The notes: generated from the sequence alone by a model not told the origin. Positions 35,275-44,651 are shown, counted from the stretch's first letter. The stretch is 47,453 bases of DNA from JAUUSJ01 sp051880475 (GCA_051880475.1 JBJEOA010000038.1:1-47453); one strand, 5' to 3'. A program made the numbers and translations.

Positions 35275-35283
35275 TGCTATAAT
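35275..35283 (+). promoter_or_regulatory. Extended -10 promoter of the DnaD-like gene
   Basis: TGCTATAAT is a perfect extended -10 element, 98 bases before the start codon. The -35 region (TTTTCT) is poor, so an activator, possibly DnaA, could matter. Confidence 0.55.
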
Positions 35284-35380
35284 GATAATCCAAATTAACA
35301 TGAAGCTATATTCTGTTTCTTTCAAATACACAGAAGTGAAAATTCGTTTTTTATCATAACAAAGGAGGTTGGCTTTTTAA

Positions 35381-36547
35381 ATGGGCTTTTCTGTCAAAAA
35401 TAATATGAACGTTTCTTTTACAATTATACCAAATAATTTCATAGATGAGTACATGGTGAAGGCCAATGGAGAATTTGTAAAAATCTATCTATATGTACAA
35501 AGTCAAATTCAAGCAAACCGAGAGCAAAATCTCAGTCTCTCTGTGATTGCCGATAAATTTGAGTGTACGGAAAAAGACGTACAAAGAGCCTTTGCTTACT
35601 GGGAAAAAGAAGGACTTCTCTCTCTAGAGATGGAAGAGACAGCTCAACCTTTAGAACCTCAAACCTCAACTATACCAAAACCTTTAGAACTTGAGACAAT
35701 AAAAACATCTCCATCTCTAAAGGAGCAACCAGTAAAATCATTTCAACCTTTGGAATCTCAAATGGCAAAAACATCTGTGATTCCCGACACAAAAGCTATG
35801 CCTTCTCCCCATAGGAATCTTGAGTCTTCTTATAAAGTTCCTTTTAAGGCAAACCTCTCTCCGACAGAACTTCAAACTGAAATTGAGACAGCGGGATTAT
35901 CACAGCTTGTCTATATGGCAGATACTTATTTTGGCAGACCTCTGACTTGTACAGATTTAAATACTTTATTTTATTTTCACGATCAATTACATTTTTCTGT
36001 CGAGCTAATCGAATTTTTAATCGAATACTGTGTCTCTAACGATAAACGCAATATGCGCTATATCGAAAGTGTTGCTCTTTCTTGGCACGAAAAACATATC
36101 AAGACAGTGGAGGAAGCAAAAGCTCAGATTCAGTCTCACAATAAAAATTATTATTCTGTCATGAAAGCACTTGGTATTCATAACCGTAGTCCGATTCCTT
36201 CTGAGTCGGAGCTTATAAAAAAATGGTTTCAGACCTACAATTTTGAACTGCCAATTATTTTAGAGGCATGTAAGCGCACGATTCAAAAAACGCATCAACC
36301 AAGTTTTGCCTACACAGATAAAATTTTATCTAGCTGGTATACTTCTAAAGTGCAGACTTTAGACGATATAAAAGCTTTAGATGAAGAATATCAGCTTACT
36401 AATCCTACTTATATAAAGAAAGGAACTAATTCATCCAAACCTGAAAATCGTTTTCACAATTTTGATCAACGCAATTATGATTTTGATGCACTAGAAAAAC
36501 AATTTGACCAGCAATTCTTTTTTCAGATAAATCATAAAAACGGTTAA
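35381..36547 (+). CDS. DnaD-domain primosome protein
   Basis: A 388-residue protein likely to load the replicative helicase with the DnaI-like protein encoded next. An N-terminal winged helix (about 15-85: FVKIYLYVQSQ, then LSLSVIADKFECTEKDVQRAF) is followed by a Pro/Ser/Thr-rich linker with PLE-x-Q repeats (about 85-155). Two DnaD/DnaB-type helical domains come next. Each ends in the family motif: Y227-x3-V-x3-W235 and Y311-x3-I-x3-W319, which bind single-stranded DNA in known homologues. A short acidic C-terminus follows. AAAGGAGG precedes the ATG at 35381. The upstream DnaA boxes suggest replication-linked control. Confidence 0.9.
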   Translation: MGFSVKNNMNVSFTIIPNNFIDEYMVKANGEFVKIYLYVQSQIQANREQNLSLSVIADKFECTEKDVQRAFAYWEKEGLLSLEMEETAQPLEPQTSTIPKPLELETIKTSPSLKEQPVKSFQPLESQMAKTSVIPDTKAMPSPHRNLESSYKVPFKANLSPTELQTEIETAGLSQLVYMADTYFGRPLTCTDLNTLFYFHDQLHFSVELIEFLIEYCVSNDKRNMRYIESVALSWHEKHIKTVEEAKAQIQSHNKNYYSVMKALGIHNRSPIPSESELIKKWFQTYNFELPIILEACKRTIQKTHQPSFAYTDKILSSWYTSKVQTLDDIKALDEEYQLTNPTYIKKGTNSSKPENRFHNFDQRNYDFDALEKQFDQQFFFQINHKNG

Positions 36548-36578
36548 TTCGTTAGTTTCATAGAAGAAAGGTATTATT

Positions 36579-37568
36579 ATGGCATTGACAAGTAAACAAT
36601 ATTCCCAGGTCATGCAACAGTTTGACCAAAGAAGATTACAAAATAGAGAAAAAGAGCATAGACGACTTCTGCAAGTCTATAAAGATATTCCTGAGATTAA
36701 AACAATTGATGAAAAAATAGCCAGTAATTCTGTCGCTATCGGCAAAAAAATGCTTTTCTCAGAAGATAAAAAAATACTAGAAAAATTAAAATCAGAAAAC
36801 TTTGAACTTTCTATGTCCAAAATTGAATTATTGGCCGCCCATAATTATCCAGCCAATTACCTAGACCCAATTTATCAATGTTCACGCTGCAAGGATACAG
36901 GATATATTGGCACTAAACAATGTAACTGTCTAAAACAGTCGATTGTCGATTTAGCCTACCAACAGTCCAATATTAAAGAAGTTTTAAAAAGAGAGAATTT
37001 TCAGAATTTTTCTTATGAATATTACTCTCCTAAAAAAAACGGAGACACCCCATCTGCGAGGGAGCAAATTGCTTCTATCGTCTCTATCTGCCAAGATTTT
37101 ATCTATCATTTTGATAAAATTCCTGGAAAGAATCTCTTGTTTCAGGGCAATACTGGCGTTGGAAAAACTTTTTTGACAAATTGTATTGCAAAAGAAATTT
37201 TAGATGCGGGACATACAGTTTTATATTTAACTGCATTTCAATTTTCTGAGACAATTTCTAAACATACTTTCGATAAAAATTTTTCTAACGGACAAAATGA
37301 CCTATTTTCTCATTTATTCGACAGTGAATTACTTATTTTAGATGATTTAGGAACAGAATTAAATAATGCGTTTCTCACTTCGCAACTTTTTGTATGTATT
37401 AACGAGAGATTGCTCCGCAATAAATCAACTATTATTTCGACAAATTTATCTCTCGCACAACTCTCAAAGGCTTATTCTGAGCGCATTTTCTCTCGAATTG
37501 TAAGTAACTATACTATCCTAAAAATTCTTGGCGAGGATATTCGACTAAAAAAAGCATTGTCACAATAA
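36579..37568 (+). CDS. DnaI/DnaC-like AAA+ helicase loader
   Basis: A 329-residue ATPase that places the DnaB-type helicase on DNA. The N-terminal half holds a zinc-binding motif typical of DnaI: C101-x2-C104 with DTG directly after, then C115 and C117. The AAA+ domain follows, with Walker A GNTGVGKT (190-197), Walker B LLILDDLG (about 250-257) and a sensor 1 region STNLSL. The arginine finger region (SERIFSRIVSNY) is present. The start follows GAAAGG, 31 bases after the DnaD-like gene, so the two are one operon. This pairing mirrors dnaB-dnaI in Bacillus. Confidence 0.92.
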   Translation: MALTSKQYSQVMQQFDQRRLQNREKEHRRLLQVYKDIPEIKTIDEKIASNSVAIGKKMLFSEDKKILEKLKSENFELSMSKIELLAAHNYPANYLDPIYQCSRCKDTGYIGTKQCNCLKQSIVDLAYQQSNIKEVLKRENFQNFSYEYYSPKKNGDTPSAREQIASIVSICQDFIYHFDKIPGKNLLFQGNTGVGKTFLTNCIAKEILDAGHTVLYLTAFQFSETISKHTFDKNFSNGQNDLFSHLFDSELLILDDLGTELNNAFLTSQLFVCINERLLRNKSTIISTNLSLAQLSKAYSERIFSRIVSNYTILKILGEDIRLKKALSQ

Positions 37569-37586
37569 AAACTATTTAAGAGTATC

Positions 37587-37615
37587 TTGACGAATTCGGT
37601 ATATAATGATATAAA
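37587..37615 (+). promoter_or_regulatory. Promoter of prs
   Basis: TTGACG (37587-37592) and TATAAA (37610-37615) with an exact 17-base spacer, about 60 bases before the prs start. A TATAAT inside the spacer is too close to this -35 element. Confidence 0.65.
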
Positions 37616-37675
37616 GAAGATGTATCACTATTTTTAACAAAGAAAAATAATTGTATTGAATAAGGAGAATTGTAC

Positions 37676-38863
37676 ATGAAACCAGATGATAATAAGTATT
37701 CAACTATACCAGTTGGTAAACTAGGAATTATCGCACTTCAAGGATGTAGTGAACTCGGAAACAAAGTAAATGAATATATTGTAAATTGGAGAAATCAAAG
37801 AGATAATGAGCATAAATCCAATCTTGCTTTTGATGGATATGAGAGAGACTCTTATTTACTCGAGGCTTCTTGCCCTCGTTTTGGTTCTGGAGAGGCAAAA
37901 GCTATTATTAAAGATTCCGTCAGAGGATCAGATTTATATATCATTGTTGATGTATTAAATTATAGCATTGAGTATTCCTTATCTGGAAGAAAATGCCCTA
38001 TGTCCCCAGATGACCACTATCAAGATTTAAAGAGAATTATCGCAGCTACTGGAGGAAAACCTCGCAATCTCACAGTTATTATGCCTTTCCTCTATGAGAG
38101 CCGTCAGCATAAAAGATCCGGAAGAGAGTCTCTAGACTGTGCATTAGCACTCCAAGAACTCACTTCTATGGGTGTTGAAAATATCATCACATTTGACGCT
38201 CATGACCCACGTGTACAAAACGCAATTCCTCTAAAAGGATTTGACAATATTATGCCAACTTATCAGTTCATCAAAGCTCTCTTAAAGTCCACAGATGATT
38301 TACAGATTGACTCTGACCATATGATGGTAATCAGCCCAGATGAGGGTGCTATGCAAAGAGCTATCTACTTTGCAAATATGTTCGGTGTCGATGTTGGTAT
38401 GTTCTACAAACGTCGTGACTACACAACCATTATTGATGGTCGCAATCCTATCGTATCTCACGAATTCCTCGGTGATTCCGTAGAAGGAAAAGATGTATTA
38501 ATTATCGATGATATGATTTCCTCTGGTGAGAGTATGTTTGATGTTGCTAAAGAATTAAAAAGAAGAAAAGCAAAACGTGTTTTCTGCTTCTCCACATTTG
38601 GTCTTTTCACAAAAGGTCTTGAAAAATTTGACCAGTATTATAAGGACGGCATCATTCACAAAGTATTTACAACAAACTTAACTTATCAGATGCCAGAGCT
38701 TCTTGAAAAAGAATGGTATGTAAATACAGATATGAGCAAATATATTGCTCTCATTATCGATACTTTAAATCATGATTCTTCCATCAGCCCACTACTCGAC
38801 CCAGTAGACCGCATTAAAAATAGAATCGAAGAATACAAAGTTAAACATACAATTGAAGATTAG
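37676..38863 (+). CDS. prs: Ribose-phosphate pyrophosphokinase
   Basis: Makes PRPP from ribose 5-phosphate and ATP for nucleotide, histidine and tryptophan synthesis. The protein has 395 residues, longer than the usual 310-320. The extra length includes an N-terminal part and an internal segment around SIEYSLSGRKCPMSPDDHY (a form I associate with Clostridia). The catalytic flexible loop region MPFLYESRQHKRSGRES is recognisable, and the PRPP-binding motif DVLIIDDMISSGESM is intact. FDAHDPRVQNAI matches the ribose-phosphate site. The ATG at 37676 is chosen over the TTG at 37670 because AAGGAG lies 8 bases before it. A bidirectional terminator follows. Confidence 0.92.
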   Translation: MKPDDNKYSTIPVGKLGIIALQGCSELGNKVNEYIVNWRNQRDNEHKSNLAFDGYERDSYLLEASCPRFGSGEAKAIIKDSVRGSDLYIIVDVLNYSIEYSLSGRKCPMSPDDHYQDLKRIIAATGGKPRNLTVIMPFLYESRQHKRSGRESLDCALALQELTSMGVENIITFDAHDPRVQNAIPLKGFDNIMPTYQFIKALLKSTDDLQIDSDHMMVISPDEGAMQRAIYFANMFGVDVGMFYKRRDYTTIIDGRNPIVSHEFLGDSVEGKDVLIIDDMISSGESMFDVAKELKRRKAKRVFCFSTFGLFTKGLEKFDQYYKDGIIHKVFTTNLTYQMPELLEKEWYVNTDMSKYIALIIDTLNHDSSISPLLDPVDRIKNRIEEYKVKHTIED

Positions 38864-38900
38864 ACGAACTTTCCTGTTTTCACAGACAGTCATAGAAAAA

Positions 38901-38934
38901 AGAGGCTATCGCTTAGCGATAACCTCTTTTTTTC
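38901..38934. terminator. Bidirectional terminator between prs and the PBP gene
   Basis: A 12-bp stem AGAGGCTATCGC / GCGATAACCTCT with a 3-base loop (38901-38927). TTTTTTTCC follows on the plus strand and the minus strand reads into TTTTTTCTATG. It serves two convergent genes. Confidence 0.9.
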
Positions 38935-38935
38935 C

Positions 38936-41515
38936 TTAATTCATACTAGTATTCGTACTATTACTCATACTACCATTTGTACTATTATTCATACTACTAT
39001 TTGTACTGCTATTTGTGCCACTATTCATACTACTACTTGTACTGCCATTTGTGCTGCTACTGCTCGTATTTTTCTTATAATCTTTAAAATCTTTATTCGG
39101 TAACGTTTTATGAATCTCTTCCATAAAATCCTTCCAAATATAGGCTGGATAAGTATTTCCTCTTAATCCATTTACTTTTTCCACCTCATTTGCTCCAACC
39201 CACACGGCTGTCGTATAATAAGGAGTATAACCACAGAGCCATCCATCCGCCTGATTATTCGTTGTCCCTGTCTTAGCCGCAGCGTTCATATTCGTCAAAG
39301 CACAGTCTTTCGCTGTTCCATCCGGACTAGTAATAACACTTTTTAGGACACTAGTCATCATTCTGGCTGCCTCTTTTTTATAAACCCGTCTTACATCTGC
39401 ATCTATTCTCTCAAGTTCTTTTCCGTCTTTTGTAATAATTTTAGAAATACAAGTCGGTCTTCGATACTCTCCATCATTTGCCAAAGTAGCATATCCAGCA
39501 GCCATCTCTACTGTATTTGTCCCATAATAAAATCCGCCAAGGCAGGTAGTCAAATATTTATAATCATTTCTAGAAAGTTTACTAAACCCAAGATTCGCTA
39601 AATATTTTAATGCCTTTTCTGGTGTCAATTGTTTATAGAGACGATAAGTAGCGACATTACTAGATACCTCCACCGCTGTTCTAAGGCTAATATCATAGAG
39701 ATATCCGCCACTATTTTTTGGTCCATTTTCTCCAAGCGGAGAGTCGTCCACCATCGTATCAGGGGTTTTTCCAGTTTTTTCTAAAAATGGAGTGTATACG
39801 AGTAACGGTTTAATCGCACTTCCTGGCTGTCTAAAGCTTTGATATGCTCTATTTAACGTATGATATTCTTTTTCTTCCTTCTTTCTTCCGCCGACAATAG
39901 CCACAACATATCCCGTCTTATTGTCAATGCAGGTCGCTGCTCCCTGAACTTTATATACATTATCTTTTGTTTTTTTCTGAAATCCTGATAACTTATCATT
40001 GATAGAATCTTGAAGCTTTTTTTGAAGATCAAAGTCTATTGTTGTATAAATTTGATATCCACCCGTATATAATCGCTCATGACATTCATTATATACCTGT
40101 GTATATTCCTCCATATATCCCTCTCTCTCCTCTGTCGTTTCAAAGTCATACTGAAATTCAAAATTACATTCTTGCTGCATTAACATCTCTGTGGCACAGT
40201 GATATACATAAGTTTCTACATAATCATTCGTCGTTTTCGTTTTTTTCTTTTCATATACTTTGATTGTCTCGCTAATTGCCTCATCATATTGTTCTTGACT
40301 AATATAGTCATCTTCCAACATATTTTTTAAGATTCTATCTCTTCTTCCTAGCGTATTTTCCTTCTGTTTCAATGGATTATATAAAGTCGGATTATTTGGA
40401 ATTGCACATAAAAATACAATCTGCGATAAACTTAAGTCGTTTGCGTCTTTTCTAAAATATCCTTTCGATGCGGCTTGAATTCCGTAATATCCATTCGAAA
40501 AATTGATATTATTGAGATAAAACTCTAAAATTTCTTCCTTACTATATTTTTTCTCTAACTCTATAGAAATAAACTGCTCCTCTATCTTCCTTCTCCAAGT
40601 TTTTTCAAAATTTAAGAAGACATTTCGGCTAAGCTGCTGAGTAATTGTACTTCCTCCCTCTGTCGCTTTTCCTCCATTCTTAACTAAAACCCACATTGCT
40701 CTTGCGATTCCTCTTACATCGATTCCTGGATGATACGGAAATCTTTTATCCTCTATCGATATCATCGCCATCTTTGCTGGGTCAGGAATATCCTTATACT
40801 CTAAATAATAAGAATCTTTATCTCCTTTTAAAGTTACTATTAATTTTCCATTCTTATCATAAACTAAACTTGTCTGTGCAGCACGGAAAGTATCTGCATT
40901 ACTTACTTCCACCTTCGCAATCGCTGTCTCGCGCAGCTCTCTAATTGGTATAATCAATTTTTCCCATAAAATACTGCCTCCTACTAAAAAACAGAATAAT
41001 ATAATTGGCAGCATAATATATCGAATTTTAAACTTTTTTGGTTTATTTTTCTTTTGTCTCTTCTCTTCCTTCTTATGTTCTATCTGCAATGCTTTTTGAG
41101 CCTCTTTTCGCTCTTTTTCTTTTTGCTCAGCCACTCTTTTCGCTTTTTGCCCAGCTGCTCTTTTTTCTTTTTTCTCGGCTACTCTTCTTTCTTTTTCCTC
41201 AGCCGCTCTTTTTTCTTTTTCCTCAGCTGCTCTTCTTTCTTTTTCCTCAGCCGCCCTTTTTTCTTTTAGCTCAGCCGCTCTTCTTTCTTTTTGCTCAGCT
41301 GCTCTTTTCGCTTTTTCCTCAGCTTTTTTTTTCGCCTTTTCTCTTCTAATATCCTCCGCAGACTTCATTTTTCCTTTTATATCATCAATCATAACTGGAG
41401 TTTTCTCCTTTAATTTATCCCAACCTGTCTGCTTTTTATCGTTGTTTAAGATTTCATCTCTATCCATCTTTTCTTTTTTTACTCTATTTTCTTGTCCCTT
41501 TATTGGCTCTGCCAT
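38936..41515 (-). CDS. Class A penicillin-binding protein (PBP1a type)
   Basis: An 859-residue bifunctional enzyme that polymerises and cross-links peptidoglycan. A very long cytosolic N-terminus (about 1-165) carries 8-residue AAEEKE(R/K)R repeats predicted to form a continuous charged helix. A transmembrane helix (about 166-184) follows. The GT51 domain has the catalytic Glu in SIEDKRFPYHPGID (about 255) and GGSTITQQLSRN. The transpeptidase domain has S566-x2-K569 (GSAIK), S618-S-N620 and K748-T-G-T751. The C-terminal 45 residues are a Ser/Thr/Asn repeat tail with Met. All catalytic residues are present. It is convergent with prs and shares its terminator; a candidate promoter lies in the upstream gap. 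Confidence 0.95.
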   Translation of the reverse strand: MAEPIKGQENRVKKEKMDRDEILNNDKKQTGWDKLKEKTPVMIDDIKGKMKSAEDIRREKAKKKAEEKAKRAAEQKERRAAELKEKRAAEEKERRAAEEKEKRAAEEKERRVAEKKEKRAAGQKAKRVAEQKEKERKEAQKALQIEHKKEEKRQKKNKPKKFKIRYIMLPIILFCFLVGGSILWEKLIIPIRELRETAIAKVEVSNADTFRAAQTSLVYDKNGKLIVTLKGDKDSYYLEYKDIPDPAKMAMISIEDKRFPYHPGIDVRGIARAMWVLVKNGGKATEGGSTITQQLSRNVFLNFEKTWRRKIEEQFISIELEKKYSKEEILEFYLNNINFSNGYYGIQAASKGYFRKDANDLSLSQIVFLCAIPNNPTLYNPLKQKENTLGRRDRILKNMLEDDYISQEQYDEAISETIKVYEKKKTKTTNDYVETYVYHCATEMLMQQECNFEFQYDFETTEEREGYMEEYTQVYNECHERLYTGGYQIYTTIDFDLQKKLQDSINDKLSGFQKKTKDNVYKVQGAATCIDNKTGYVVAIVGGRKKEEKEYHTLNRAYQSFRQPGSAIKPLLVYTPFLEKTGKTPDTMVDDSPLGENGPKNSGGYLYDISLRTAVEVSSNVATYRLYKQLTPEKALKYLANLGFSKLSRNDYKYLTTCLGGFYYGTNTVEMAAGYATLANDGEYRRPTCISKIITKDGKELERIDADVRRVYKKEAARMMTSVLKSVITSPDGTAKDCALTNMNAAAKTGTTNNQADGWLCGYTPYYTTAVWVGANEVEKVNGLRGNTYPAYIWKDFMEEIHKTLPNKDFKDYKKNTSSSSTNGSTSSSMNSGTNSSTNSSMNNSTNGSMSNSTNTSMN
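41090..41330 (-). repeat. 24-base repeats encoding the charged N-terminus of the PBP
   Basis: Head-to-tail units of about 24 bases, on the plus strand resembling CTCAGCCGCTCTTTTTTCTT, encode 8-residue Ala/Glu/Lys/Arg repeats. At least eight are visible, with substitutions that keep the charge pattern. Confidence 0.75.
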
Positions 41516-41558
41516 TTTCTCACCTCTTATACTACCCTTATTAACTTATGTAATCAGT

Positions 41559-41636
41559 CTATCTTCCTTTTCTCCAAAAGTATCTATAATCAGGCTTCGC
41601 TCCAAGATACATATCTGATATATGGATAAAACGCAT
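41559..41636 (-). pseudogene. N-terminal remnant of an SbcD/YhaO-like metallophosphoesterase
   Basis: ATG at 41636 follows AAAGGAAG. The frame reads MRFIHISDMYLGAKPDYRYF and ends with TAG after 25 codons. Intact DNA-repair exonucleases of this type begin M(R/K)FIHxxDxHLGAxPD, so this looks like their first residues. The conserved His of DxH is replaced by Tyr, and nothing of the rest of the protein is found in the 45 bases before the PBP gene. It is either a decayed gene cut by a deletion or a chance match of about 15 residues. It now lies in the leader of the PBP gene. Confidence 0.4.
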
Positions 41637-41727
41637 ATTCACTTCCTTTGTCTGGTCTATTGATATATTATACCTAATTCACTTATAGTTTTCCACTCTT
41701 TTTCTATAAAAAAATGAAAAAGAAGGT

Positions 41728-41757
41728 TTGACAAGCTTCTATGAACCGATATATAGT
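41728..41757 (+). promoter_or_regulatory. Promoter of the TraX-like gene
   Basis: TTGACA (41728-41733) and TATAGT (41752-41757) with an 18-base spacer, about 70 bases before the start codon. On the opposite strand a TATAAT near 41680-41690, with TGGAAA 17 bases before it, is a candidate PBP promoter. Confidence 0.65.
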
Positions 41758-41828
41758 AAACTAAGGTATTTTTTTCCCAAACAGGCATAATAAAAATTTC
41801 AGAAAAATGAATTAAGAAAGGATTTTTT

Positions 41829-42539
41829 ATGAATACATCATTTTCTTTAAACCGAACTCAACTAAAAACAATCGCTCTTATAACAATGACTCTAGACCAT
41901 ATCGGAGCAGCCCTCGTTCCAAGGCAGCTTTTTCTCTACTCCATCTTAAGAATAATAGGAAGAATCGCTTTCCCTATTTTTTGCTTTTTACTCGTGGAGG
42001 GATTTTTCTACACAAGAAATAGAGAAAACTATATAAAAAGACTTCTAATTTTTGCTCTCATCGCAGAAATTCCTTTTGATTTTGGTCTTTATTTAACTTC
42101 CAATACCTTTACTTACAAACTTGCATTCGCACATCAAAATACCTTATTTACCTTAGCTATCGGTATGACTGTGCTGACTATTTTAGAAAAATATAAAGAT
42201 AAAATTCCCTCCTACTCCATGCCAGCCCTCGTCATCTGCATGATAGCTCTAATTTTAGCAGAAGTACTTGGCACAGATTACGGAATGATTGGTGTATTTT
42301 TTATTATCAGTCTTTATTATAGAAAAACACTTTTTAGCCGTACAAACCCACTTTTTTCTCTATTTATATGCTTTATACCACTTATAGCAACCGGAGGAAG
42401 AGAACCTTTTTGTATCCTCTCACTATTCCTCATTTATTGCTATCAGCCTGTTTATTGCAAGGGAAATAAATATTTTTTCTATATCTACTATCCACTGCAT
42501 TTAACAATCCTAGCTATCTTGCGTTTTATAGAACTCTAA
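41829..42539 (+). CDS. TraX-family membrane protein (acyltransferase-like)
   Basis: A 236-residue integral membrane protein with about eight hydrophobic segments. The opening (LKTIALITMTLDHIGAAL, residues 12-29) contains the DH pair typical of TraX proteins. GRIAFPIFCFLLVEGFFYTRN and the EIPFDFGLY loop also match. TraX acetylates F pilin in conjugative plasmids, but chromosomal Firmicute members are common and not linked to conjugation; here the acceptor is unknown, perhaps a cell-wall component. AAAGGA precedes the ATG. It is a single-gene unit with its own promoter, followed by a long hairpin. Confidence 0.87.
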   Translation: MNTSFSLNRTQLKTIALITMTLDHIGAALVPRQLFLYSILRIIGRIAFPIFCFLLVEGFFYTRNRENYIKRLLIFALIAEIPFDFGLYLTSNTFTYKLAFAHQNTLFTLAIGMTVLTILEKYKDKIPSYSMPALVICMIALILAEVLGTDYGMIGVFFIISLYYRKTLFSRTNPLFSLFICFIPLIATGGREPFCILSLFLIYCYQPVYCKGNKYFFYIYYPLHLTILAILRFIEL

Positions 42540-42590
42540 GATTCGATACCCACTATATGAGATACAGGATTCACTCTATAAAATAATAAA

Positions 42591-42654
42591 GAACGTTAGA
42601 AAATAAACTGGTATACCAATTTCACAGGTATCTTAGTTTATTTTGTAACATTCT
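42591..42654. terminator. Long hairpin between convergent TraX-like and unknown genes
   Basis: Arms of about 20 bp (42591-42609 with 42635-42653; GAACGTTAGAAAATAAACT on the left, AGTTTATTTTGTAACATTC on the right) allow for one G-U and one mismatch. GGTATACC lies inside. A probable bidirectional terminator. Confidence 0.7.
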
Positions 42655-42673
42655 CTATTATCCTTTTTCCCTT

Positions 42674-44581
42674 TTAGCGGAGCAATCCCGCCTTTCTCAT
42701 TTTTCCACCAGTTTGTACATACACATAATTTGGAAACTTCATATAAAGCTGACTCCACTGTACAATATCGGAATGTCTTATAAAGATAATCTTATCTGCA
42801 TCTGAATTTTGATACCTTATATATTCTTGCATTGGTATCTTTTGGTATTTTGTTCCTTCCTTCTTTCCTAATGTCACACGAATTACAGTTCCAGAAATTT
42901 TCACCTTCAAAAGATAACGATTTTCCTTTTTATAAGTTTTTATATTCTCGCCCTCTTTATTAATGATGGAAATCTGTTTCATAGGAAATATAGAGCCATT
43001 TTTAGGCAAATCACCTTTATTCGCAATTCCGTACACAAAATCTTCCGAGATAAAACCTATCATTTTTATGCTTTGATTATCCTCGCAGGTAAGTTCTCGC
43101 TTCTCATCCTTATCTAGATTCCAAATAGTAATCTTTTTATCTTCTTCCCTTTGAATTGCTACTATCTTAGACTGTTCAGAAACTGTTATATTTTCTTCTC
43201 CGATTTCCTTTTCTATTTTCTTTACTTCACTGCTTGTAATATCTATCTTGAATAAATCTTCGTCTAAGGAAATATATAAACTATTATTTTCACTCAAACA
43301 TGCCACTTTACGAATACCTGAGTTCAGTAGAGAAAATTTATAATTGCTATTAATAAATATTTTCTCTTCTATTAGACAAGAATCTGCATCATAATGATAT
43401 AGAGAAATTCCGTTTTCTCCCTCATGTTGTCCACGGCTCATATATCCATAGACAAGAAAATCTAGATTTCCTTCCTCGTCCATCTTTAGCAATCGAATAT
43501 TATTTTGGTCAAAATTGCTGCGAATATCTAAATTATTGCCTCCAAATGCAAATACTTCTGTCATCGTGTTCTTGCGATAATTATAAAGCCATAGCTGTTT
43601 TCCCTGCACAAAGCAAATCTTCTTTCCTGAGTCAGACTCCAAATAATCTGGTGTATCTTGTTTTGTTATCCCAAGTAAAATTTCTTGCTTGATAGGATAG
43701 ACAAACTCAGGGTTAAATAACGACTCCACTCGTCTTTCATAATCGATAAGCTGCATCTTTTTTGCACTATATCCAACCTCATAATTTTCCTTCACTGTAT
43801 AATATTGCTTAGAGCGCTTCTCTCTTTGAATCGATATAATATAGCTAAGCTCTATTTTCATTATCTCCTCATTCACTTCTTTTATAGAGTAAGATACTTC
43901 TCCCTCCACCTGTGGATTGGTGTCGCCAAATACCATTGCTTCATAACTTGATTGGATTGTCGTTTTTGAAAAATCATTATCCGCATTGCCGTCTTTAAAA
44001 TCAATATAGTTGGCAATCCAATCGGATTTTTCAAATATATGATTATGGAATTTTTTTACAAATTCCATCTTTTTCTTTGCAAATAATTCTTCTCCATATT
44101 TAAGCTGTGCATAATAGTATATTTTTCCCTGTCTTGGAATTAACACACAAAAACAGACTAAATAGTCCGTCTCTTTCCTCAAATTATCCTCAACTTTAAT
44201 TTCTGCACTTAAATAACCATTTTTATTCGTAAAATTTTTTATTGTCCCGTCAGCTACTAATTTCTTATCTTTCTTTCTCATAATCTCATAGGTAAGGGAA
44301 CTTATTTTTTCTAAATCTGGTCCTAAAGAGACAGTCATTTTTTTAGATTTTTCCAAAGGTATAAACGCAGTTTTAGCATAGGACTGCGCCTCCTCGCTGC
44401 GATATCCACGCAAATCTATCAATTCCGTATCTGAATTTGAAATTCTCATCAGAGGAATTTTAGGGGAATCTAATCCAAACTGTCTATTTTCCTCACCGAG
44501 TGCTTTCCAAGCATTTATCCCTAGTAATGCAATGATAAAAAATATAAGAAATAAACCTGTATAATTTTTTGTTTTTCTCAT
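42674..44581 (-). CDS. Large exported protein of unknown function
   Basis: A 635-residue protein with an uncleaved N-terminal signal anchor (about 8-26) and a long extracytoplasmic part. Residues about 300-580 show recurring short strands with Trp/Leu followed by Asp/Glu (KQLWLYNYRKNTMTEV, NSLYISLDEDLFKID, ITIWNLDKDEKRELT), like a beta-propeller with five or more blades. There is no catalytic motif and I do not recognise the family. It ends GGKMRKAGLLR, an abrupt basic end, so a C-terminal truncation relative to homologues is possible. It follows the methyltransferase by 70 bases on the same strand. Confidence 0.7.
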   Translation of the reverse strand: MRKTKNYTGLFLIFFIIALLGINAWKALGEENRQFGLDSPKIPLMRISNSDTELIDLRGYRSEEAQSYAKTAFIPLEKSKKMTVSLGPDLEKISSLTYEIMRKKDKKLVADGTIKNFTNKNGYLSAEIKVEDNLRKETDYLVCFCVLIPRQGKIYYYAQLKYGEELFAKKKMEFVKKFHNHIFEKSDWIANYIDFKDGNADNDFSKTTIQSSYEAMVFGDTNPQVEGEVSYSIKEVNEEIMKIELSYIISIQREKRSKQYYTVKENYEVGYSAKKMQLIDYERRVESLFNPEFVYPIKQEILLGITKQDTPDYLESDSGKKICFVQGKQLWLYNYRKNTMTEVFAFGGNNLDIRSNFDQNNIRLLKMDEEGNLDFLVYGYMSRGQHEGENGISLYHYDADSCLIEEKIFINSNYKFSLLNSGIRKVACLSENNSLYISLDEDLFKIDITSSEVKKIEKEIGEENITVSEQSKIVAIQREEDKKITIWNLDKDEKRELTCEDNQSIKMIGFISEDFVYGIANKGDLPKNGSIFPMKQISIINKEGENIKTYKKENRYLLKVKISGTVIRVTLGKKEGTKYQKIPMQEYIRYQNSDADKIIFIRHSDIVQWSQLYMKFPNYVYVQTGGKMRKAGLLR

Positions 44582-44651
44582 TCAATCTCCTCTACAGCAA
44601 TCATCACTCTGTCAAACATCAAACTGATATATCTGTTTTCGCAGATAGTTT

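Noticed and set aside
41038..41349. Phe/Leu-rich frames on the plus strand
   Set aside because: Antisense shadows of the Ala/Glu/Lys repeats of the PBP gene.
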